In this document: piece after piece, positions 33,885 to 43,056 of the stretch
Layout of the letters: each line of letters opens with the position of its first letter
Numbering within the stretch: position 1 is the stretch's first letter
Assembly: GCA_964545045.1 (NCBI GenBank)
Contig: CAZJEN010000011.1
Span: 1-64,000, forward strand
Reading direction: 5' to 3'
Source of the DNA: SIG307 sp964545045
Lineage (GTDB): Bacteria; Bacillota; Clostridia; Lachnospirales; Lachnospiraceae
Length of the DNA: 64,000 bases
Program-made: the position numbers and the translations under genes
Notes under the pieces: model-generated
What the model saw: the letters and a program-made list of their open reading frames with translations, nothing else
What the model was told of the DNA's origin: nothing
Databases searched by the model: none

Positions 33885-36164
33885 TTAATGATTTTTATAA
33901 TAAGCCAAGGTATCGATTAATTCCTGCGGAAGCTCGATACCGTTCTTTGTAATAGCGAAATGACGAAGCTCTGTCTCACGAAGCTTCTTGGCGCTCTCTC
34001 TTCTGTATCTTGCCATAGCATCCTCAAAGGCCGGCTGCGTAGCAAGCTGCGTACGGATATGTTTCTCAAACGGGCAATAGGTCGCCAAAATCTCTCGTGC
34101 CACCTTATTTAACTTCATGGCTCCGTTTACCTCGTTCTTCATCCATAGCTCATAATCCATGGCAAAGACCTCACGGTAATTGTTCTTACCCTTCTGAAGC
34201 TGCGTCTTTACCCGCTCCTTACGCTCTTCGGAAAGGTCACGGTTCTTTTTATAATACATCAAATAATCCGTATACTCCGAGGTCAGGGACTTAATCTGGA
34301 TATTATTCCAGGCCGCACCCTGTATGGTGCGGCAAAGCTCCCAACGATATCTGCCGCAGACACGAATCATCAAATCATCTACAGAAACTTCCGCAAACAG
34401 CGGGAAAAGAAAACGTCCCGGCGTATCTCTTCTGCGACAACTGATATCCTGCCACAAAATACTCTTGCTTCCCATGGTTGGGAACAAAATAATATCCGGC
34501 AAAACTTCCGCCACCCGGTACTCCTTCTCAATGCCAAGCTCCTTGTTCATATACAAAAACTCACGGTAGAACAAGGAAAAATCCATGCCGCGCAGCTTAT
34601 CCACCGCCGCCTGCACCTTGGCCTTGGAAAGGAAGGACCGCTCCAAATCTCCGCCTAACAGTTCCTCGTATAAAAACGGCACAAAGATACTGAGCTGACC
34701 GTTTACCAGACGATGGTTGTAACGGAACAAGTTCTGAATCTCGTAATGCAACCGCTCGTCATAATCCTTAAATTTCGCCTTTTCTTCCTCTTCCGTAATC
34801 TGACCTGTCTTTTTCTGCTCTCTGAGCATCTCGGAATATTCCTGGTCAAATTCGTTCTTGGACGGCTCTCTCTTTCCTTCGTATACCCAGGAAAGCCACT
34901 CGCGAACCGTAAAAATATGACATCCGTTTACCTCTGCATTGACCGGCTCCGACACCAATTTCTCCAGCTCCAGCATCTGGGAACGGGAAATTAAAGTCTC
35001 ATCCACAAAACCGAATTCCAAAAACAACCGGATCGGAAGCGCGATATCCGTATCGTCCAACCCATAGGTCTTTCGGAAAATAATCTCATAAAGCTGATAA
35101 AAAATGTCGGAAATCTGTCTGCGCAAACGACGGGTCCAATCCTCCGTAGAAGTCTTGTCCTCAAGGGCTGCAAACTTTTTCAACAGACCGGTAAACTCAG
35201 AAGCAATATCTTCGGATACTCCCGCAAAGGAAAGAATCTGATCCAGTGCATTCTCACACGGTTCTTCCCCTTCCGCAAGCTTTCCCGCGCCGAGCTTTCT
35301 GGCATCCCGTTTCTTTTGATAGGTCGCAAACGGTTCTCCGCCACACTTTTCAAACAAAGCAGACAGCTCCGTAAGTTTCTTTTCTGTCATATCCCTCAAC
35401 AGTATCGCTGTCTTTTTGGTTTCTGCCGAACCGGCCTTCTCTTCCAACGCACTAAGATAGTAGAACAAGTTGTCCGCACCGCCGTTCATCAGCACAGAAC
35501 CCTGACGACGCACGAAATCACCTTGTCTTTCACATTCCGCAAACAACCACCGGAGTATGGTTACCTGCTCGTTTATATGGCGATATGCCACTTTGGCATC
35601 ACATGCAAAATAATTCTTCTGTGCTTCTGCCGGAATCTTGGCAGATTCAAGATAATACTCCAGCCACGCCGGACCTTCCGACGCGGAAAGCATTTCCTTC
35701 CCGGCATTCGGCAAGTCTGCCGCACGCAACTCTTCCGCTTTACAACGGGCGCAATACTGACGATACAATTCTTCAATCACAGCCGGTAAGGTCTCTGCCG
35801 CCTGATGATACGCTTCCAACTTTCCATACAATTCCCCGATCAGTCGTCCCAAGGTAGCCGTTACTCTTCCGCTGTACTCTTTATTTCCGTTCAGAAAAGC
35901 TAACAATTCTGCGGTGGTTTTCGCCGAAAAAGCAAAAACCGTCATCTCCTCCGTCGCAACGCAGTCGGTATTATAATAGCCGGCATACATGTCCCAGATC
36001 CCAAGGAAATCACCGCTTACTACCGGCAAAGAAACATTGGGACCGATTAACTCGCCCCTTCCTTTCAGCACGACATAAATACCGTTCGACTCCATTCCGT
36101 CTTCGAACAGCTTCTCACCCGCCGGCACCTGATTCATCGCATTCATCTTCATAGTAATCGCCAT
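33885..36164 (-). CDS. Cyclic-nucleotide-binding-fold protein, first gene of SMC-type operon
   Basis: 759 aa. Residues about 10-105 have a CNB/cupin fold: VPAGEKLFEDGMESNGIYVVLKGRGELIG, then VSGDFLGIWDMYAGYYNTDCVATEEMTVFAFSAKTTAELL. The phosphate-binding cassette (normally G-E-L with an Arg) reads GIWDMYAGYYNTDCVA, so cAMP-type binding is doubtful. The remaining 650 residues are helical and charged, with no enzyme motif I know; no Toprim or nuclease signature is seen. It precedes the JetA-like gene by 32 nt and probably belongs to the same transcript; a leftward -10 TATACT lies at plus 36203-36208. I read it as an operon-specific accessory or sensor of the SMC complex; that is inference. Confidence 0.75.
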   Translation of the reverse strand: MAITMKMNAMNQVPAGEKLFEDGMESNGIYVVLKGRGELIGPNVSLPVVSGDFLGIWDMYAGYYNTDCVATEEMTVFAFSAKTTAELLAFLNGNKEYSGRVTATLGRLIGELYGKLEAYHQAAETLPAVIEELYRQYCARCKAEELRAADLPNAGKEMLSASEGPAWLEYYLESAKIPAEAQKNYFACDAKVAYRHINEQVTILRWLFAECERQGDFVRRQGSVLMNGGADNLFYYLSALEEKAGSAETKKTAILLRDMTEKKLTELSALFEKCGGEPFATYQKKRDARKLGAGKLAEGEEPCENALDQILSFAGVSEDIASEFTGLLKKFAALEDKTSTEDWTRRLRRQISDIFYQLYEIIFRKTYGLDDTDIALPIRLFLEFGFVDETLISRSQMLELEKLVSEPVNAEVNGCHIFTVREWLSWVYEGKREPSKNEFDQEYSEMLREQKKTGQITEEEEKAKFKDYDERLHYEIQNLFRYNHRLVNGQLSIFVPFLYEELLGGDLERSFLSKAKVQAAVDKLRGMDFSLFYREFLYMNKELGIEKEYRVAEVLPDIILFPTMGSKSILWQDISCRRRDTPGRFLFPLFAEVSVDDLMIRVCGRYRWELCRTIQGAAWNNIQIKSLTSEYTDYLMYYKKNRDLSEERKERVKTQLQKGKNNYREVFAMDYELWMKNEVNGAMKLNKVAREILATYCPFEKHIRTQLATQPAFEDAMARYRRESAKKLRETELRHFAITKNGIELPQELIDTLAYYKNH

Positions 36165-36232
36165 TTTTCAACCCCACTGTAAAAATAATGATTCCAAAGA
36201 ACAGTATACTCCTTTTTCTCTATAAATGAAAG

Positions 36233-36853
36233 CTATTTTTCAATCTTCTTGCCCTTTCGACGCAGTTCTCGGAAAAAATCCTGCAACAGTTCCGTACACT
36301 CCTCTTCCAGTACTCCTTTTTCAAATTGAACCTTATGATTTAAGCCCGGCGTATTCAATATATTTAACACAGAACCTGCACATCCGGCCTTCGGATTCAT
36401 ACAACCTGCCACCACTCTCGGAATCCTCGCCTGAACAATGGCTCCGGCACACATCGGACATGGCTCCAACGTAACGTAAAGGGTACAATCCTCCAAACGC
36501 CAGTCTTCAAACAATTTGCTTGCCTTTTTAATCACCGCAATCTCCGCATGGGCAAGGGTCGTTTTGTCGGTATTACGCCGATTGTAGCCCCTTGCCACGA
36601 TTTTCCCGTCCTTTACCAGAACGCAGCCGATGGGTACCTCTGTAAGCTTTGCCGCCTTTTTCGCCTGCCGGATTGCCTCCCGCATAAACCCTGCATCCTC
36701 TTTTTCCTTTTTCTTTTGTTGTTCTGCCAGCAACCGGGCCTCCCGTTCTTCCTTCTCCGCCTTTGCCTTCTGCCGGCGCAAAAAGGCACGTTCCTTGGCC
36801 TCTCTGTCCTTTTCCTTGTTGTTTATAACCGTTTCCGCCTGCTTATTTTCCAT
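36233..36853 (-). CDS. tadA: tRNA-specific adenosine(34) deaminase with basic N-terminal extension
   Basis: 206 aa. Converts A34 to inosine in tRNA-Arg(ACG). The deaminase domain starts near residue 57 (MREAIRQAKKA) and has the zinc site HAE (H102, E104) and PCPMC (C132, C135), with N-terminal EVPIGCVLVKDGKIVARGYNRR. Typical TadA is about 150-165 aa; here about 55 extra residues, nearly all Lys, Glu, Arg, Ala and Gln, form a predicted charged helix. The first ATG has AGAGGTG upstream and overlaps the preceding acetyltransferase gene by 11 bp, which supports the longer start. Identity firm; role of the extension unknown. Confidence 0.94.
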   Translation of the reverse strand: MENKQAETVINNKEKDREAKERAFLRRQKAKAEKEEREARLLAEQQKKKEKEDAGFMREAIRQAKKAAKLTEVPIGCVLVKDGKIVARGYNRRNTDKTTLAHAEIAVIKKASKLFEDWRLEDCTLYVTLEPCPMCAGAIVQARIPRVVAGCMNPKAGCAGSVLNILNTPGLNHKVQFEKGVLEEECTELLQDFFRELRRKGKKIEK

Positions 36854-37667
36854 CCGACACCTCTGTCCTGTAATATTCCCGTTCTTCCTCCGTCACAAAG
36901 CCCAGCTTCCGGTAAAGCCTCTCCGCCGGTATGTTTTTCGAAGACACCTGCAACCGCAGTATCGCATCCGCCTCCCCGGCATATTCCTTAGCTATCTTTG
37001 CCATAAGCCCGGTGGCCATCCCCCGGTTCCGGAACTCCGGCCTTGTCTCCAGCCCGAACAAATAGCACTGCCTGCCGTCGTTCATAACCAGTATCCTGCA
37101 CTCTGCCGCTTCCTTCCCTTCGCAAAGCAGAACATAGCGCAGGGTTCCGTCTTCCTCGGGAGACTCTTCCTTTTTCAGCTCCGTCACAGCCCCGGAACAG
37201 TCCGGCTCTTTCATTGCCAGCTCACCCATCCCGATGCGAAGCATATACTCGGACCATTCATGAGAAAAACGGATTCCCTCAACCTTTTCCAAATCAAAGC
37301 CGTAAGCAGGGTCTCTCACCGTGTAAATCTGCTCCGCTCCAATCCGTCCGCACTCCTTTATTGCACTTTGAAACAACGCTCCTGACGAAACCTTATCCGG
37401 TTGAAACTCCGCCACCGTAATTTCCGCCCGTTCCTCATCCGGGAAAAATATCGTCAAAAGCCCTTTCGGCCAAAGTCTGCTTCCGTAAAAGAAAAAGCAT
37501 GCGGCATCCGATAACGCATTCATTTCACTTTCCAAAAAAAGCGACGCGGACACCCCGCCCCGCTCCTTTGCTTCTTCTGTTTTTTTCTGTAATCTTCTCT
37601 GCTCCCATTGCCCCAGTCTGCCGGCCATCCGTATCATATCCGCATTACTCCTGCTTTTCATCAACAT
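36843..37667 (-). CDS. GNAT family N-acetyltransferase
   Basis: 274 aa with a C-terminal GNAT fold: motif A is YLFGLETRPEFRNRGMATGLMAKIAKEYAG (about 205-232), containing R-N-R-G-M-A for acetyl-CoA pyrophosphate binding, followed by LRLQVSSKNIPAERLYRKLGFVTEEEREYY (motif B). Residues 1-150 are a second, degenerate GNAT-like half with no intact motif A, as in tandem GNAT proteins. Substrate unknown. Overlaps tadA by 11 bp on the same strand, so the two are translated together. Confidence 0.86.
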   Translation of the reverse strand: MLMKSRSNADMIRMAGRLGQWEQRRLQKKTEEAKERGGVSASLFLESEMNALSDAACFFFYGSRLWPKGLLTIFFPDEERAEITVAEFQPDKVSSGALFQSAIKECGRIGAEQIYTVRDPAYGFDLEKVEGIRFSHEWSEYMLRIGMGELAMKEPDCSGAVTELKKEESPEEDGTLRYVLLCEGKEAAECRILVMNDGRQCYLFGLETRPEFRNRGMATGLMAKIAKEYAGEADAILRLQVSSKNIPAERLYRKLGFVTEEEREYYRTEVSDGK

Positions 37668-37750
37668 AATTTCTATATAAAAATCATAACATAGAAAAGC
37701 AAAAAAACCAATAAAAAAACATAATATTTTATGAATCTTTTTCCTACTTC

Positions 37751-37779
37751 TTGCAGTTCCGATTCTTTTGTGCTATTCT
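37751..37779 (+). promoter_or_regulatory. Promoter of the LTA-synthase-like gene
   Basis: TTGCAG (37751-37756), 17-nt spacer, TATTCT (37774-37779). Start of the gene is 40 nt downstream. Confidence 0.6.
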
Positions 37780-37819
37780 ATACAAAACCCGTGGGTTGTT
37801 TGTTTTTTGGGAGGGAATT

Positions 37820-39955
37820 ATGAATACATCGACTTTAAAGAATTATATAAATAAATTACTGCAGCAGCTCCGTCTGTTTGCATCGGAATGCCTTGTTCCG
37901 GCATTCCTCATGAATCTGTGTATCGAAGGGTTCTCTCGGGAATCTTTCATTCGTCCGCTGTTTTATCCGTTTCAGGCACCCCTTGTTTTTCTGTACAATA
38001 CGTTGCTTATCTGTACCACGCTTTCCGTTTCTTTTTTCTTTAAAAAGCGAAAATTTGTGCGCTATTTTATTCTCGCACTTTGGCTGACGGTAGGTATCAC
38101 AGACTTTGTTTTACTGCAATTCCGTACCACCCCTTTTACCGCTGTTGACTTGCTTTTGCTGGATTCCGCCTTTTCCATTATGGAACATTATTTATCCCCG
38201 TTCCAGATTGTTTTGGTTGTAATTGCGATTCTTCTCGCCGTCGGAATCGGCGTTTATCTTTTTTTGCATGCAAAAAAGGAAATCAAAGGAACCTCCCGCA
38301 TTTATGCAGGTCTCGTGTTCGGACTGTTCCTTTTAGCAAGCATCTGTTCTACCAAGCTGTTTGTTTCCTGCGGAGTATTGGAACGCAATTTCGGAAATCT
38401 GGCCCAGAGTTTTCACATCAACGGCCTGCCTTATTGCTTCTTTTCCAGTATTTTCGGCACCGGCATTTCCAAACCGGTTTCCTATTCGGAGGAGGAAATC
38501 GACCGTATCTTGTCTTCCATTACAAGCTCTCCGGCTCCCGGTGCCACACCTTCTCCGGAGATTACAACACCGACCGTTACGACTTCTCCGGATACAGCAC
38601 CGTCTCCGGACACAACCGTTACCCCGGACCCGGATCAGACGGAGCTCGTTACCACAGAACATCCGAATTTTATCTTTTTACAATTGGAGTCCTTCTTTGA
38701 TCCGACCTATATTAACGGAGCATCCTTCTCTGCGGACCCGGTTCCGACATTCCGCAATCTGAAGGAAAACTACTCCTCCGGCTTTTTGACGGTTCCGTCC
38801 ATCGGTGCCGGCACCGCCAATACGGAATTTGAGATTTTGACCGGTATAAACCTGGACTTCTTCGGTCCGGGAGAATATCCGTATAAGACCGTGTTGAAGG
38901 ATACCCCTTGCGAAAGCATTGCCTACAACCTGTCATCTCTCGGTTTGACAGCCCATGCCCTTCACAACAACGACGGCACCTTTTACGAACGCCATAAGGT
39001 ATTTTCCCAGTTGGGCTTTGATACCTTTACCCCGATTGAATATATGGGAACCTATAATACCACTCCTCTAGGCTGGGCAAAGGACGAAATTCTGATTCCC
39101 AACATTTTAAATGCCCTGAATTCCACAGAAGGCCAGGACTTCGTTTATGCCATTTCCGTTCAGGGACACGGCTCCTATCCGGACGAAGAGATTTTAGAAA
39201 ATCCTGCCGTTACTGTAGATTCTTTGCCGGAGGAATTAAAAGACAACTACTACGAATTACTTTATCTCGTGAACCAATTGCATGAAGTAGACCACTTTTT
39301 GTCCCTTTTGACCTCCGCATTGGAAGAATACAACGAAGAAGTGGTTCTGGTACTCTACGGCGACCACCTTCCTACTTTCCCGTTTACGGATGAATTACTG
39401 GAAAACGGCAACATTTATGAAACGGAGTACGTGATTTGGACCAATCGTCCCTCCGGTGAACCGGCAAAAAAGGATGCGGAAGCCTATGCACTTTCTGCGT
39501 ATGTACTGGATTGCCATGACATTCACGAAGGCTTGTTTACCCGTTTTCACCAAACACAGGCCGACTCCGATGCCTACCAGGAAGACATGAAAATGCTGGC
39601 TTACGATGTCTTGTACGGCTCCTACGAAAGCTACGACGGTGTCCTTCCTTTTCAGCCGACAGAATTGCAGTTCGGTATTAAGCCGATTTCTGTCCGAAGC
39701 GTACTCTCTCTGAATAGTATGAAAGGCTATTCCAGTTTGTACATCAACGGAGAAAACTTTACGCCCTACAGCATCGCCTATATTAACGACGAACCTTGTA
39801 CCACAACCTATATCAACCCTCAGCTGATATCCGTGACCGGATTCGAACCTACGGAGGATCTTACTATCCGGGTTGCCCAGGTCGGAAGCGATTCGCAACC
39901 GCTTTCCTTTACGGAACCGTATACCCACAGAGTTCCCAACAGTCTGCAAGACTAG
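37820..39955 (+). CDS. LTA synthase family sulfatase with C-terminal TIG-like domain
   Basis: 711 aa from ATG 37820 with GGGAGGG upstream. Four or five N-terminal helices (about 15-200) anchor an outward sulfatase domain, reached through a Thr/Pro-rich spacer (about 235-290). The catalytic Thr lies in IGAGTANTEFEILTGI (about 330-345) and metal ligands include NFIFLQLESFFDP and VLYGDHLP. Such enzymes transfer glycerophosphate from phosphatidylglycerol to make lipoteichoic acid or modify glycans. The last about 90 residues (ISVRSVLSLNSMKGYSSLYINGENF...ISVTGF...LTIRVAQ) resemble an IPT/TIG Ig fold, which is unusual for LtaS. Monocistronic or followed by the xylanase. Confidence 0.86.
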   Translation: MNTSTLKNYINKLLQQLRLFASECLVPAFLMNLCIEGFSRESFIRPLFYPFQAPLVFLYNTLLICTTLSVSFFFKKRKFVRYFILALWLTVGITDFVLLQFRTTPFTAVDLLLLDSAFSIMEHYLSPFQIVLVVIAILLAVGIGVYLFLHAKKEIKGTSRIYAGLVFGLFLLASICSTKLFVSCGVLERNFGNLAQSFHINGLPYCFFSSIFGTGISKPVSYSEEEIDRILSSITSSPAPGATPSPEITTPTVTTSPDTAPSPDTTVTPDPDQTELVTTEHPNFIFLQLESFFDPTYINGASFSADPVPTFRNLKENYSSGFLTVPSIGAGTANTEFEILTGINLDFFGPGEYPYKTVLKDTPCESIAYNLSSLGLTAHALHNNDGTFYERHKVFSQLGFDTFTPIEYMGTYNTTPLGWAKDEILIPNILNALNSTEGQDFVYAISVQGHGSYPDEEILENPAVTVDSLPEELKDNYYELLYLVNQLHEVDHFLSLLTSALEEYNEEVVLVLYGDHLPTFPFTDELLENGNIYETEYVIWTNRPSGEPAKKDAEAYALSAYVLDCHDIHEGLFTRFHQTQADSDAYQEDMKMLAYDVLYGSYESYDGVLPFQPTELQFGIKPISVRSVLSLNSMKGYSSLYINGENFTPYSIAYINDEPCTTTYINPQLISVTGFEPTEDLTIRVAQVGSDSQPLSFTEPYTHRVPNSLQD

Positions 39956-40072
39956 CCATTTCCACACTTTGTGAGAAGTCAATCGCAATATATGACTGGA
40001 TTTTCCGCAGAAATTATGATAAAATCGACCCGTGTGTTTTGTTCACATTCTATATTTTAAGGAGGTTTACAC

Positions 40073-41902
40073 ATGAAAAAGAAACTTCAGGTAATGCTTT
40101 CCGTTGTTGTTGCAGCAGCTTTTCTTGCCGCTTGTAACAAAGCTCCGGAACCGGCAAATACCGATATTACACCTACCGTTGCGGTAGAAAATCAGAATGA
40201 CACTACCCCGACCGAGGCTCCGGCTGCCACAGAAGCACCGGTAGCTACCCAGGCAGCCACACCGGAACTGTTACCGACGCCTACTCCGGCTCCGACCGCG
40301 ACTCCGCGTCCGGATATCTCCAATGTCAGCCTGAAAGAGATTTATAAGGATTACTTTATGGTGGGCACCATCTATACCGAGCGTATTGATTCCGGAAAGG
40401 ATAATGCGTTGGTAAAACAGCATTTCAACGTTATTACCCCGGAAAACCTGATGAAACCGGAATACATGCAGCGTCCGCAGGGCACATTTAACTTCAAATC
40501 CTCCGACCACATGATGGAAATTGCGGAAAGAGACGGCCTTACGGTGGTAGGACATACCCTTGCATGGCACAACCAGTCCGGTGATTTCCTCGGAAAGAAG
40601 AACAAAGAAGGCAACCCGGTTACCCGTGAAGAGGCAATCCAGCAGTTGAAGGATCACATCTACGGTGTGGCAGGCAACTATGCGGGACAGATTTATTCCT
40701 GGGACGTTTTAAACGAGGCAATCCAGGACGGCGCCAAGTTACCGGCAGACGGTGACTGGACCAAATGTCTCCGTAAGACCCAGTGGACCGAGTCCATCGG
40801 ACCGGAGTTCGTGGCTATGGCCTTCCAGTTTGCACACGAGGCTGATCCGAATGCACTTTTATATTACAACGATTACGGTTTAAACAACAAAGACAAAGCA
40901 GAAATTGCCGCTGCCATGATTTCCGATTTGCGTTCTCAGGGTGTTCCGATTCACGGTGTCGGCATGCAGTCCCACTACGGAATTGATACATCCCTCGGTT
41001 CTATTCGCAGAAGTTTGGAACTGTTCTCCTCCATTGAGGGACTTCGCATTTCCGTTACGGAGCTTGACATTGCTGTTCCGAACGCCAACGGAAAGCTTTC
41101 TAAGCAAAACGAAAAGAAGCAGGCCGTATATTATGCAAAGTTATTTAATCTCTACAAAGAATTCGGCGATGTTATCGAGCGTGTTACCTTCTGGGGCTAC
41201 CGTGATGACACAAGCTGGGTAAGCGACAGCTGCCCGATGCCGTTTGACAAGAACTTAGAGCCAAAGGAAGCCTTTTTTGCAATTATGGACCCGGATGCAT
41301 ATCTTGCAGGCGTAGAGGAGGAAGAAACCGTCAAGGCTCGTGTTGCTTTTGCATACAACGGCACTCCGGAAGTTGACGGTGAAAAGGATGCTGTTTGGTT
41401 ACAGAAAACCACGCCGTACAATATAAACACCGCACTTTATGCATGGCAGGGTGCAAAGGGTACGGTTCGTATCCTTTGGGACGAAAACTACATCTACACC
41501 TTATTTGAAATAGAAGACAGCTTATTAAATGCCGATTCTCCGAATACCTACGAGCAGGACTCCATCGAGTTATTCCTGGATCCGGAGAATATGAAGGAAG
41601 ATTATTATACCGATCAGGCCGGCCAGTACCGCGTAAACTACAAGGGTGAACTTTCCTTCGGTGAAGTTCCGACCACCGACGGCGTAAAGGCCGCTGCAAT
41701 CAAGACTGCAAAGGGCTATAATGTAGAGCTGGCAATTCCGTTAAAGAATGCTCCTTCCGCAGGAATGACCTTTGCTTTCGATGCTCAGATCAATGACAGC
41801 AACGAGATGGGCGTTCGTCAGAGCGTTATGAAGTTTAACGACACCACGGACAATTCCTACGCTTCCGCAATGCTTTGGGGCGACTTACTGTTAAAGAATT
41901 AG
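40073..41902 (+). CDS. Endo-1,4-beta-xylanase (GH10) with CBM9, lipoprotein
   Basis: 609 aa. Signal peptide with lipobox FLAAC (Cys21), a Thr/Pro/Ala linker (about 25-80), a GH10 barrel (about 85-415) and a CBM9 domain (about 425-609). GH10 acid/base E215 in SWDVLNEAI, nucleophile E330 in ISVTELDI, and xylose subsite residues in HTLAWHNQ and the QSHYG strand are intact. CBM9 carries VDGEKDAVWLQ and ILWDENYIYTLFEIEDS. It cuts xylan at the cell surface; the intracellular GH43 and GH2 enzymes could finish the oligosaccharides. Ribosome site AAGGAGG. A candidate promoter ATGACT-17-TATGAT is at 39992-40020. Confidence 0.95.
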   Translation: MKKKLQVMLSVVVAAAFLAACNKAPEPANTDITPTVAVENQNDTTPTEAPAATEAPVATQAATPELLPTPTPAPTATPRPDISNVSLKEIYKDYFMVGTIYTERIDSGKDNALVKQHFNVITPENLMKPEYMQRPQGTFNFKSSDHMMEIAERDGLTVVGHTLAWHNQSGDFLGKKNKEGNPVTREEAIQQLKDHIYGVAGNYAGQIYSWDVLNEAIQDGAKLPADGDWTKCLRKTQWTESIGPEFVAMAFQFAHEADPNALLYYNDYGLNNKDKAEIAAAMISDLRSQGVPIHGVGMQSHYGIDTSLGSIRRSLELFSSIEGLRISVTELDIAVPNANGKLSKQNEKKQAVYYAKLFNLYKEFGDVIERVTFWGYRDDTSWVSDSCPMPFDKNLEPKEAFFAIMDPDAYLAGVEEEETVKARVAFAYNGTPEVDGEKDAVWLQKTTPYNINTALYAWQGAKGTVRILWDENYIYTLFEIEDSLLNADSPNTYEQDSIELFLDPENMKEDYYTDQAGQYRVNYKGELSFGEVPTTDGVKAAAIKTAKGYNVELAIPLKNAPSAGMTFAFDAQINDSNEMGVRQSVMKFNDTTDNSYASAMLWGDLLLKN

Positions 41903-41935
41903 TTTTTCCTGTAATATTTTCATACATAAACCGAT

Positions 41936-41986
41936 CCCCGCAGAAGGCTTCCGGTGTATGCCGCAAGCGCTTTTGCGGGGTTTTTT
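41936..41986 (+). terminator. Terminator of the xylanase gene
   Basis: CCCCGCA (41936-41942) pairs with TGCGGGG (41974-41980), with a further imperfect inner stem, followed by TTTTTT. Confidence 0.88.
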
Positions 41987-42089
41987 GTGCCTTTTTTGTG
42001 AATTTTTTCTTAATCCTATATTTTCTTATAGCTTTTTTTTGATTTTCCATGTATACTGGGTAAGGAATAAAAGAAAGGAGGAACTCCTT

Positions 42090-43007
42090 TTGAAGCACAT
42101 CTTTATTTTAAATCCGAATGCCGGACACGGCACGACGAAAAAAGAACTGGAAGATAAACTGAACGGTACCTCCTTTGACTGGAAGCTTTACACCACCACC
42201 GCAGCCGGAGACGCCGGCCGTTTTATCCGGGAATGGTGCGACGCCCACCCGGAACCGGTACGGTTTTATGCTTGTGGCGGCGATGGCACGGTACACGAGG
42301 TGGCCAACGCCATTTACGGATATCCGCAAGCCTCCATGTCCTGCTATCCGGTAGGAAGCGGTAACGATTTTGTCAAATATTACGGCGGAAAAGAGCTCTT
42401 TCTGGATCCGGTAGCATTATGCTCTGCTCCCGAGGTCTCCATTGACTTAATCCGTGTAAATGACCGTTACGCAATCAACGCCTGCCATTTCGGGCTGGAT
42501 TCCTGTGTTGCAGCCATGATGGACAAAATCCGGCACAAAAAAATCATCGGCGGAAAACGTTCTTACCCAATCAGTGTGCTTTACGCCTTCTTTAAAGGGA
42601 TGCGCCATAAAGCCACAGTTTCGGCAGATAGAGAGCTCATCTGCGACAAAGAGTTTCTTCTCTGCACCGCAGCCAACGGGACACACGTAGGCGGTTCCTA
42701 TTGCTGCGCTCCCCATTCCGACAACTCGGACGGTTACATGGAGTTCTGCCTGGTTCGACGCATTTCACGCCTACGCTTTTTATCGGTTATCAAGAAATAC
42801 AAAGAGGGAACTCACTTAGATGACCCTTCTTTGGAAAAATACATTGTTTACCGGCGTTGCAAAACCATGCAGGTGTCCGCACCGGAAGGCTTTCTCGTCT
42901 CCCTGGACGGCGAAGTACACCGGATTTCTTCCTTTACGGCAGAGATTGTCCCTTCCGCCATCCGTTTCGCGGTTCCGGAACACGCAACCGCTCCGAAGGA
43001 ACCGTAA
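42090..43007 (+). CDS. Diacylglycerol kinase-family lipid kinase
   Basis: 305 aa starting at TTG 42090, chosen because AAGGAGGAACTCC lies just upstream; a longer frame has no ribosome site. N-terminal NPNAGHGTTK (about 7-16) and nucleotide-binding GGDGTVHEV (about 62-70), then GSGNDFVKY, as in DgkB/YegS enzymes. C-terminal beta-sandwich includes FSAPEG... and LDGEVH. Phosphorylates diacylglycerol or a related lipid; in Firmicutes this recycles DAG released by LTA synthesis, which fits the LTA-synthase-like gene 2 kb upstream, though they are separated by a terminator. 49 nt before a lipoprotein gene on the same strand. Confidence 0.88.
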   Translation: MKHIFILNPNAGHGTTKKELEDKLNGTSFDWKLYTTTAAGDAGRFIREWCDAHPEPVRFYACGGDGTVHEVANAIYGYPQASMSCYPVGSGNDFVKYYGGKELFLDPVALCSAPEVSIDLIRVNDRYAINACHFGLDSCVAAMMDKIRHKKIIGGKRSYPISVLYAFFKGMRHKATVSADRELICDKEFLLCTAANGTHVGGSYCCAPHSDNSDGYMEFCLVRRISRLRFLSVIKKYKEGTHLDDPSLEKYIVYRRCKTMQVSAPEGFLVSLDGEVHRISSFTAEIVPSAIRFAVPEHATAPKEP

Positions 43008-43056
43008 TATCATGCAATTACCCGGCACTGCCGGTCTATCAGAAAGGATTTTTACT

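Noticed and set aside
25137..36164. Calling the SMC operon a complete Wadjet system
   Set aside because: I see no JetD-type Toprim/nuclease gene within or next to the operon, so only a JetABC-like or MksBEF-like core can be supported.
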